Shown: piece by piece, positions 1 through 5,375 of the stretch
Layout of the letters: each line of letters begins with the position of its first letter
Numbering within the stretch: the stretch's first letter is position 1
Translations under genes and position numbers: made by a program
Assembly: GCA_002422685.1 (NCBI GenBank)
Contig: DITC01000004.1
Location: forward strand, 1-7,003
From: Thauera sp. UBA6194
GTDB lineage: Bacteria; Pseudomonadota; Gammaproteobacteria; Burkholderiales; Rhodocyclaceae
Length of the DNA stretch: 7,003 bases
Reading direction: 5' to 3'
The notes under the pieces: model-generated
What the model was told of the DNA's origin: nothing
Seen by the model: the letters and a program-made list of their open reading frames with translations, nothing else
The model's database searches: none

Positions 1-15
1 TTGGACGGCCTCCCA

Positions 16-54
16 TGCTGCAGCAATGCACCCTGGAGGCGTGCTGCGTCGCAC
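16..54. promoter_or_regulatory. Possible upstream activator sites (palindrome plus weak dyad)
   Basis: Bases 16-25 read TGCTGCAGCA, a perfect 10-base palindrome. Bases 41-54 form a weaker dyad, GTGC at 41-44 facing GCAC at 51-54 around a central CG. Both contain TGCTGC (16-21 and 42-47), 26 bases apart. They lie about 40 to 75 bases upstream of the predicted transcription start, somewhat closer than usual for enhancer-binding activators of sigma-54 promoters. I infer that they could bind an AcxR-like regulator, but short palindromes are common in GC-rich DNA and the window stops here, so stronger sites may lie upstream. No gene was identified in bases 1-65. Confidence 0.25.
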
Positions 55-65
55 AGACGCCGAGG

Positions 66-81
66 TGGCATGGCGGTTGCA
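66..81 (+). promoter_or_regulatory. Sigma-54 (RpoN) -24/-12 promoter of the acx operon
   Basis: The element reads TGGCATGGCGGTTGCA. It matches the sigma-54 consensus TGGCACG-N4-TTGCW at all but one specified position (T for C at 71). The invariant GG (67-68) and GC (79-80) are separated by exactly ten bases, as sigma-54 RNA polymerase requires. Placing C80 at -12 puts transcription start near base 92, leaving an untranslated leader of about 51 bases before the acxA start at 143. Acetone carboxylase operons are known to be controlled by AcxR, a sigma-54-dependent activator, so the promoter type fits the genes. The regulator gene itself is not in the window. Confidence 0.85.
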
Positions 82-132
82 ATGAAGGCATTGGTGCCAG
101 ATGCACCAGGCGTTCATCCAACCAGAAGGAAC

Positions 133-136
133 GGAG
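133..136 (+). promoter_or_regulatory. Ribosome binding site that sets the acxA start
   Basis: GGAG sits six bases before the ATG at 143. An in-frame ATG at 101 would extend the protein by 14 residues, but it lies only about nine bases after the predicted transcription start, leaving no room for a ribosome binding site. The residues encoded between 101 and 142 do not look like the family N-terminus. The start at 143 is therefore preferred. Confidence 0.8.
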
Positions 137-142
137 ACAACC

Positions 143-2293
143 ATGCAAGTACAGACCGCAGCACGCGTACAGGTGATGGGCATCGATGCCGGCGGCACGA
201 TGACCGACACCTTCTTCGTGCGCGACGACGGCCGCTTCGTCGTCGGCAAGGCGCAGAGCAATCCGGCGGACGAATCGCTCGCCATCTTCAACTCCTCGCA
301 GGACGCGCTCGCCCACTGGGGGCGCGACGTCGACGAGGTCTACCCTGAGCTGGCGACCTGCGTCTATTCCGGCACCGCGATGCTCAACCGCATCCTGAGC
401 CGCAAGGGCCTCGACGTCGGCCTGATCTGCAACCGCGGCTTCGAGCAGATCCACTCCATGGGCCGCGCGCTGCAGAGCTACCTCGGCTATGCGCTGGAAG
501 ACCGCATCCACCTCAATACCCACCGCTACGACGAGCCCCTGGTGCCGGTGTCGCGTACCCGCGGCGTCACCGAGCGCACCGACGTCCAGGGCAAGGTCGT
601 GATCCCGCTGCGCGAGGAAGAAGTGCGCCAGGCGACGCGCGACCTGGTGGAAGCCGGTTCGCAGGCGATCGTGATCTGCCTGCTGCAGTCCCACAAAAAC
701 GAGAGCAGTGAGCAGCGCGCCCGTGACCTGGTCAGGGACGAGCTGAAGCGGCTCAAGGCGGATATCCCGGTGTTTGCGTCGGTGGATTACTACCCGTCGC
801 GCAAGGAAAGCCACCGGATGAACACGACGATCCTCGAAGCCTACGGCGCCGAACCTTCGCGTCAGACGCTGAAGAAGGTGAGCGACCGCTTCAAGAAGCA
901 CGGCGCGAAGTTCGACCTGCGCGTGATGGCCACCCACGGCGGCACCATCTCGTGGAAGGCCAAGGAGCTGGCCCGTACCATCGTCTCCGGCCCGATCGGC
1001 GGCGTCATCGGCTCCAAGCTGCTCGGCGAGTACCTGGGCGACGAGAACATCGCCTGCTCGGACATCGGCGGCACCTCCTTCGACGTCGCGCTGATCACCA
1101 AGGGCAGCTTCGCGATCAAGTCCGACCCCGACATGGCCCGCCTGGTGCTGTCGCTGCCGCTGGTCGCGATGGACTCGGTCGGCGCCGGTGCCGGTAGCTT
1201 CGTGCGCATCGACCCGTACAGCAAGTCGATCAAGCTCGGCCCGGACAGCGCCGGCTACCGCGTCGGCACCTGCTGGCCGGAAAGCGGCCTGGATACGGTG
1301 TCGGTGTCCGACTGCCACGTCGTGCTGGGCTACCTCAACCCCGAGAACTTCCTCGGCGGCGCAATCAAGCTCGACGTGCAGCGTGCGCGCGACCACATCA
1401 AGGCGCAGATCGCCGATCCGCTCGGGCTGTCGGTGGAGGATGCGGCCGCGGGCGTGATCGAGCTGCTCGACCTGACGCTCTCCGAGTACCTGCGCGCCAA
1501 CATCAGCGCCAAGGGCTACAACCCGGCCGAGTTCACCTGCTTCTCCTACGGCGGTGCCGGCCCGGTGCATACCTATGGCTATACCGAGGGCGTCGGCTTC
1601 AAGGACGTCGTGGTCCCTGCCTGGGCGGCCGGCTTCTCGGCCTTCGGCTGCGCCTGCGCCGACTTCGAGTATCGCTACGACAAGTCGGTCGACCTCGGCG
1701 TGGCCCAGTTCGCCAGCGATGCCGAGAAGGCGGCGGCCTGCGCCAGCCTCCAGCAAGCCTGGGAAGAGCTGGCAGTCAAGGTCATCGATGAGTTCGTGAT
1801 CAACGGCTACAAGCCGGAAGACGTGATGCTGATCCCGGGCTACAAGATGCAGTACATGGGCCAGCTGAACGACCTCGAGATCGTCTCGCCGGTGTCCTCC
1901 GCGGCGACGGCGGCGGACTGGAACCAGATCATCGAGACCTTCGAGAACACCTACGGTCGCGTCTATGCCAATTCGGCGCGCTCGCCGGAGCTGGGCTTCT
2001 CGATCACCGGCGCGATCCTGCGCGGCATGGTGGTGACGCAGAAGCCGGTGCTGCCGGAAGACCCGGACTGCGGGCCGAACCCGCCGAAGGAAGCCTATCT
2101 GGGCACCCGTCCGTTCTACCGCCACAAGCGCTGGGTCGAGGCCGCGCTGTGGAAGATGGAAGCGCTCAAGGCAGGCAACCACATCGTCGGGCCCGCGATC
2201 ATCGAATCGGACGCGACGACCTTCGTGGTGCCCGACGGCTTCGAGACGACGGTCGACAAGCACCGCCTGTTCCATCTCAAAGAAGTGAAGTAA
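143..2293 (+). CDS. acxA: Acetone carboxylase beta subunit (hydantoinase A / N-methylhydantoinase A family)
   Basis: This 716-residue protein matches the length of the known AcxA beta subunit (about 717 aa, 78 kDa). It is cytoplasmic, with no signal peptide or membrane segment evident. The hydantoinase A fold has two actin/ASKHA-like nucleotide-binding regions. Visible motifs are GIDAGGTMTD (13-22, first phosphate loop), SGTAMLN (76-82), SGPIGGVIG (282-290), DIGGTSFDV (307-315, second phosphate loop), DSVGAGAGS (344-352), YGGAGPVH (469-476) and VPAWAAGFSAFG (491-502). In the heterohexameric enzyme this subunit binds ATP and is thought to phosphorylate acetone and bicarbonate at the expense of ATP cleaved to AMP and phosphate, with carboxylation to acetoacetate completed at the AcxB metal site. 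It is the first gene after the sigma-54 promoter and is 14 bases from acxB. Acetophenone carboxylase and hydantoinase subunits are relatives, but the gene order with a Cys-rich small subunit favours acetone carboxylase. Confidence 0.93.
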   Translation: MQVQTAARVQVMGIDAGGTMTDTFFVRDDGRFVVGKAQSNPADESLAIFNSSQDALAHWGRDVDEVYPELATCVYSGTAMLNRILSRKGLDVGLICNRGFEQIHSMGRALQSYLGYALEDRIHLNTHRYDEPLVPVSRTRGVTERTDVQGKVVIPLREEEVRQATRDLVEAGSQAIVICLLQSHKNESSEQRARDLVRDELKRLKADIPVFASVDYYPSRKESHRMNTTILEAYGAEPSRQTLKKVSDRFKKHGAKFDLRVMATHGGTISWKAKELARTIVSGPIGGVIGSKLLGEYLGDENIACSDIGGTSFDVALITKGSFAIKSDPDMARLVLSLPLVAMDSVGAGAGSFVRIDPYSKSIKLGPDSAGYRVGTCWPESGLDTVSVSDCHVVLGYLNPENFLGGAIKLDVQRARDHIKAQIADPLGLSVEDAAAGVIELLDLTLSEYLRANISAKGYNPAEFTCFSYGGAGPVHTYGYTEGVGFKDVVVPAWAAGFSAFGCACADFEYRYDKSVDLGVAQFASDAEKAAACASLQQAWEELAVKVIDEFVINGYKPEDVMLIPGYKMQYMGQLNDLEIVSPVSSAATAADWNQIIETFENTYGRVYANSARSPELGFSITGAILRGMVVTQKPVLPEDPDCGPNPPKEAYLGTRPFYRHKRWVEAALWKMEALKAGNHIVGPAIIESDATTFVVPDGFETTVDKHRLFHLKEVK

Positions 2294-2295
2294 TC

Positions 2296-2301
2296 GAGGA
2301 G
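2296..2301 (+). promoter_or_regulatory. Ribosome binding site that sets the acxB start
   Basis: GAGGAG lies six bases before the ATG at 2308, inside the 14-base gap after the acxA stop. The frame stays open upstream to an ATG at 2149, but that region is acxA coding sequence, so 2308 is the start. The nine bases ATCGAGGAG (2293-2301) recur exactly before acxC (4640-4648). Confidence 0.85.
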
Positions 2302-2307
2302 ACCGCC

Positions 2308-4632
2308 ATGAACATGATGACAAACAAGGAACTCGGCTTCGCCGACCTGCTGAAGAACGGCCAGACGCTGAAGCAGTTCCGCGACGGGATCATCGAGCGC
2401 ACCAAGGCCACCGGCTACTACAACGGCCAGGAGAAGCTCGAATTCCGCGACAGCGACCCGATCGGCTACGAGAAGCTGTTTTCCAAGCTGCGCGGCGGCC
2501 TCGTGCATGCCCGTGAGACGGCGAAGAAGATCGCGGCGAGCCCGATCGTGGAGCAGGAAGGCGAACTGTGCTTCACGCTGTACAACGCGGTCGGCGACTG
2601 CGTGCTCACCTCGACCGGCATCATCATCCACGTCGGCACGATGGGCGCAGCGATCAAGTACATGATCGAGAACAACTGGGAAGCCAACCCCGGCATCAAC
2701 CCCGGTGACATGTTCACGAACAACGATTGCTCGATCGGCAACGTGCACCCGTGCGACATCGCCACCATCGTCCCGATCTTCTGGGAAGGCCGGCTGATCG
2801 GCTGGGTGGGCGGCGTGACGCACGTGATCGACACCGGCGCGGTGACCCCGGGCTCGATGTCGACCGGTCAGGTGCAGCGCTTCGGCGACGGCTACATGAT
2901 CACCTGCCGCAAGACCGGTGTGAATGACACCCCGCTGCGCGACTGGCTGCACGAGTCGCAGCGTTCGGTGCGTACGCCGAAGTACTGGATTCTCGACGAG
3001 AAGACCCGTATCGCCGGTTGCCATATGATCCGCGAACTGGTCGAGGAAGTGATCCGCGCCGACGGCATCGAGGCCTACGAGAAGTTCGCCTACGAAGTCA
3101 TCGAGGAAGGCCGTCGCGGCCTGATGAACCGCATCAAGGCGATGACGCTGCCGGGCAAGTACCGCAAGGTGTCGTTCGTCGATGTGCCGTACAAGCACGA
3201 AGACGTGCAAGTGTCTTCCGCCTTCGCCAAGCTCGACTCGATCATGCACTCGCCGTGCGAAATGACGATCAAGCCGGACGGCAAGTGGCGCCTCGACTTC
3301 GAAGGCGCGAGCCGCTGGGGCTGGCATACCTTCAACGCGCACCAGGTGGCCTTCACGTCGGGCATCTGGGTGATGATGTGCCAGACCCTGGTGCCGACCC
3401 AGCGCATCAACGACGGTGCCTACTACGCGACCGAGTTCCGCCTGCCCAAGGGCACGTGGTGCAACCCGGACGACCGTCGCACCGGTCACGCCTACGCGTG
3501 GCACTTCCTCGTGTCCGGGTGGGCGGCGCTGTGGCGCGGTCTCTCGCAGTCCTACTTCAGCCGCGGCTATCTGGAGGAGGTGAACGCCGGCAACGCCAAC
3601 ACCTCGAACTGGCTGCAGGGTGGCGGCATCAACCAGGACGGCGAGATCCACGCGGTGAACAGCTTCGAAGCCTCGAGCTGCGGCACCGGAGCGTGCGCGG
3701 TGAAGGACGGCCTGAACCACGCCGCGGCGATCTGGAACCCGGAAGGCGACATGGGCGACATTGAGATCTGGGAGATGGCCGAGCCGCTCCTGTATCTGGG
3801 CCGCAACGTCAAGGCCAACTCCGGGGGCTACGGCAAGTACCGCGGTGGCTGCGGCTTCGAGACGCTGCGCATGGTGTGGAACGCCCAGGACTGGACGATG
3901 TTCTTCATGGGCAACGGCTTCATGAACAGCGACTGGGGAATGATGGGTGGCTATCCGTCGGCGACCGGCTATCGCTTCGAGGCGCACAAGACGGGGCTGG
4001 AGCAACGCATTGCGATCGGCGACTCGCTGCCGCTGGGCGGTGACCTCGATCCGACGCGTCCGGACTACGAGCGCCACATCGACGCGACGGCCGTGGTCAA
4101 GCGCGACAAGCAGTGCATGACCACCGAGGACTGCTACGACAACCACGACCTGTACCTGAACTACCTGCGCGGCGGCCCGGGCTTCGGGGATCCGATCGAT
4201 CGCGAGCCGAAGGCGATCGAGAACGACCTGAACCAGAAGTTCCTGCTGCCGGAGTACGCGCAGAAGGTCTATGGCGCGGTGTTCACGCAGGACGCGAAGG
4301 GAGTGTTCGCGGTGGATGTCGCGAAGACCGCCGCACGCCGTGCCGAGATGCGCAAGGAGCGGCTCGCCCGCGCGCTGCCGACGCGCGAGTGGATGAAGGA
4401 GGAGCGCGAACGCATCATCAACAAGCACGCGGCGGTGCAGGTGCAGCACATGTTCGCGACGAGCTTCGCGTTGTCGGAGAAGTTCACGAAGGAGTTCAAG
4501 GCCTTCTGGAGCCTGCCGGCCGACTGGCAGCTGCTGGAGACCGAACTCAACGTCCCGACCTACGGCTCCAAGCACCGCATGGACCTGTCGCTGCTGCCCG
4601 ACGTCACGACCGTCGTCCAGGTCGAAGAGTAA
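2308..4632 (+). CDS. acxB: Acetone carboxylase alpha subunit (hydantoinase B family, manganese site)
   Basis: This 774-residue protein is close to the usual AcxB length (about 776 aa, 85 kDa). It belongs to the hydantoinase B family and, as the alpha subunit, carries the Mn-containing carboxylation site where activated acetone meets activated bicarbonate to form acetoacetate. From memory, the Xanthobacter enzyme's Mn ligands are His150, Asp153 and His175. Here His147 and Asp150 (in NVHPCD) and His172 (in GVTHVID) have exactly the same spacing, shifted by three residues. Other family marks are NNDCSIGNVHPCD (138-150), SSCGTGA (456-462) and the C-terminal GGPGFGDP (622-629). The last 120 residues or so are charged and mostly helical in appearance. 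No signal peptide is seen. The gene lies between acxA and acxC in a single transcript, with a strong ribosome binding site at 2296-2301. ATGs at 2314 and 2317 are weaker alternative starts. Confidence 0.94.
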   Translation: MNMMTNKELGFADLLKNGQTLKQFRDGIIERTKATGYYNGQEKLEFRDSDPIGYEKLFSKLRGGLVHARETAKKIAASPIVEQEGELCFTLYNAVGDCVLTSTGIIIHVGTMGAAIKYMIENNWEANPGINPGDMFTNNDCSIGNVHPCDIATIVPIFWEGRLIGWVGGVTHVIDTGAVTPGSMSTGQVQRFGDGYMITCRKTGVNDTPLRDWLHESQRSVRTPKYWILDEKTRIAGCHMIRELVEEVIRADGIEAYEKFAYEVIEEGRRGLMNRIKAMTLPGKYRKVSFVDVPYKHEDVQVSSAFAKLDSIMHSPCEMTIKPDGKWRLDFEGASRWGWHTFNAHQVAFTSGIWVMMCQTLVPTQRINDGAYYATEFRLPKGTWCNPDDRRTGHAYAWHFLVSGWAALWRGLSQSYFSRGYLEEVNAGNANTSNWLQGGGINQDGEIHAVNSFEASSCGTGACAVKDGLNHAAAIWNPEGDMGDIEIWEMAEPLLYLGRNVKANSGGYGKYRGGCGFETLRMVWNAQDWTMFFMGNGFMNSDWGMMGGYPSATGYRFEAHKTGLEQRIAIGDSLPLGGDLDPTRPDYERHIDATAVVKRDKQCMTTEDCYDNHDLYLNYLRGGPGFGDPIDREPKAIENDLNQKFLLPEYAQKVYGAVFTQDAKGVFAVDVAKTAARRAEMRKERLARALPTREWMKEERERIINKHAAVQVQHMFATSFALSEKFTKEFKAFWSLPADWQLLETELNVPTYGSKHRMDLSLLPDVTTVVQVEE

Positions 4633-4642
4633 TCACCGAATC

Positions 4643-4648
4643 GAGGAG
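4643..4648 (+). promoter_or_regulatory. Ribosome binding site of acxC
   Basis: GAGGAG lies seven bases before the ATG at 4656, within the 23-base gap after acxB. It is the same strong motif used by acxB, which fits the need for matched amounts of the three subunits. Confidence 0.8.
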
Positions 4649-4655
4649 TTGGAAA

Positions 4656-5162
4656 ATGTCTACCTACACCAATGAACAGGTCGCCCACCTCGTCGAAGGC
4701 TCGCTCGACTGGGAAACCACCTTCCGCATGCTGTCGATGCCCAAGGACAACAGCCGCTTCGAGCAGTACCTGAAGGCGCTGCAGGCCAAGGTCAGCTTCA
4801 AGGACAAGATCGTTCTGCCGCTCGGGCCGCATCTCTACATCGTGCAATCGGCCAAGACCAAGCGGTGGGTCACCCAGTGCGACTGCGGCCACGTGTTCGG
4901 CGACTATCGCGAAAACTGGAAGCTGCACGCCGCCATCTACGTGCGCGACACCGAGGAAGCGATGACTGAGGTGTACCCGAAGCTGATGGCGCCGGACACG
5001 CAGTGGCAGGTTTATCGCGAGTACTACTGCCCCAGCTGCGGCACGATGCACGACGTCGAGGCGCCCACGCCGTGGTACCCGGTGATCCATGACTTCGAGC
5101 CCGACATCGAGGCCTTCTACAAGGACTGGGTCGGTCTGCCGGTGCCGGAGCGCGCCGACTGA
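4656..5162 (+). CDS. acxC: Acetone carboxylase gamma subunit (small zinc-binding subunit)
   Basis: This 168-residue protein has the size of the known AcxC gamma subunit (about 20 kDa). It is soluble, with no signal peptide. Two Cys pairs stand out: C75 and C77 in QCDCGH (74-79), and C125 and C128 in YCPSCGTMHD (124-133). Their spacing suggests a single four-Cys zinc site, in keeping with zinc reported in the gamma subunit, probably structural. The remainder is rich in aromatic residues, including WYPVIHDFEPD near the end. The subunit completes the alpha2-beta2-gamma2 complex and has no counterpart of this type in plain hydantoinases, so it is the best single marker that the operon encodes an acetone-type carboxylase. 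It ends 47 bases before a strong intrinsic terminator, marking the end of the main carboxylase transcript. Confidence 0.93.
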   Translation: MSTYTNEQVAHLVEGSLDWETTFRMLSMPKDNSRFEQYLKALQAKVSFKDKIVLPLGPHLYIVQSAKTKRWVTQCDCGHVFGDYRENWKLHAAIYVRDTEEAMTEVYPKLMAPDTQWQVYREYYCPSCGTMHDVEAPTPWYPVIHDFEPDIEAFYKDWVGLPVPERAD

Positions 5163-5177
5163 GGCGGGCTTCTCCCC

Positions 5178-5201
5178 CGGGCCGTGGGGTGCCACGGCCC
5201 G
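5178..5201 (+). other. Strong hairpin just after acxC
   Basis: CGGGCCGTGG (5178-5187) and CCACGGCCCG (5192-5201) form a perfect ten-base-pair stem closed by a four-base loop, GGTG. No run of T follows, so it is not a terminator by itself. It starts 15 bases after the acxC stop and may protect the 3' end of the acx messenger or work in tandem with the terminator eight bases downstream. The function is inferred. Confidence 0.65.
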
Positions 5202-5209
5202 CTGTTCAA

Positions 5210-5237
5210 CCCCCGGCTCCGGTCCGGGGGCCTTTTT
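5210..5237 (+). terminator. Intrinsic (Rho-independent) terminator after acxC
   Basis: CCCCCGG (5210-5216) pairs with CCGGGGG (5224-5230) across a seven-base loop, followed by CC and TTTTT (5233-5237). An all-GC stem with an adjacent T run is the classical form. It separates acxABC from the downstream dehydrogenase remnant and CoA ligase, so these are transcribed either by read-through or from a promoter not recognised here. Confidence 0.85.
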
Positions 5238-5251
5238 GCGGAGACGACAAG

Positions 5252-5356
5252 ATGATGAAGGCGCTCGTCCATCAGGGACCTGGCCGCATGGCATGGAAAG
5301 GCAGGGCCGGCGCCGCGCGCGCGCAGGCGATCGAGCTCATTGTGGAGGCGGCCTGA
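5252..5356 (+). pseudogene. Remnant of a zinc-dependent alcohol dehydrogenase gene (internal deletion)
   Basis: A 34-codon frame with a GGAG ribosome binding site (5240-5243) begins MMKALVHQGPGRMAWKGR. The stretch MKALV-x-x-GPG-x-x-AW is how medium-chain zinc alcohol dehydrogenases of the secondary-alcohol type commonly start. After about 17 residues the match stops. The rest is a short Ala/Arg-rich bridge across a GC-repetitive segment (5306-5324), then AIELIVEAA and a TGA. That ending loosely resembles the ALKVI-type C-terminus of the same family. The catalytic-zinc and NAD-binding regions are absent; the family is about 340-350 residues long. I infer one large in-frame deletion that left both ends of the gene. 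An intact dehydrogenase here would oxidise 2-propanol to acetone, the substrate of AcxABC. The alternative is an unrelated small peptide gene. The N-terminal match is fairly convincing, the C-terminal match weak. Confidence 0.6.
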
Positions 5357-5361
5357 GCCGC

Positions 5362-5367
5362 AGGAGG
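5362..5367 (+). promoter_or_regulatory. Consensus ribosome binding site of the CoA ligase
   Basis: AGGAGG, a full anti-16S match, lies eight bases before the ATG at 5376 and only five bases after the stop of the dehydrogenase remnant. The site fixes the ligase start and suggests efficient translation if a transcript reaches it. Confidence 0.8.
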
Positions 5368-5375
5368 GGACAGAC

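Noticed and set aside
101..142. A longer acxA start at the ATG at 101
   Set aside because: It lies about nine bases from the predicted sigma-54 transcription start and has no usable ribosome binding site, whereas the ATG at 143 has GGAG at the right distance and gives the usual family length.
1..348. A 115-codon frame on the plus strand from the left edge
   Set aside because: It overlaps the promoter and the start of acxA in another frame, and its Arg-rich translation shows no family features.
2116..4575. An 819-codon open frame on the minus strand covering nearly all of acxB
   Set aside because: It lies wholly antisense to a clearly recognised gene, and its product is a low-complexity Arg/Leu/Val/His/Ala-rich sequence with no family motif. 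Long antisense frames are expected in GC-rich genes because of codon bias.
143..4632. Assignment as hydantoinase/oxoprolinase or acetophenone carboxylase
   Set aside because: The subunit sizes, the order A-B-C, the small four-Cys gamma subunit and the adjacent short-chain CoA ligase all fit acetone carboxylase better.
4113..5162. A 349-codon plus-strand frame joining the 3' part of acxB to acxC
   Set aside because: Only its last 168 codons are real (acxC). The upstream part is an out-of-frame reading of acxB with no ribosome binding site.
5282..5303. A second sigma-54-like element (TGGCCGCATGGCATGG) ahead of the ligase
   Set aside because: No GC dinucleotide falls ten bases after either GG, so the required spacing is not met.
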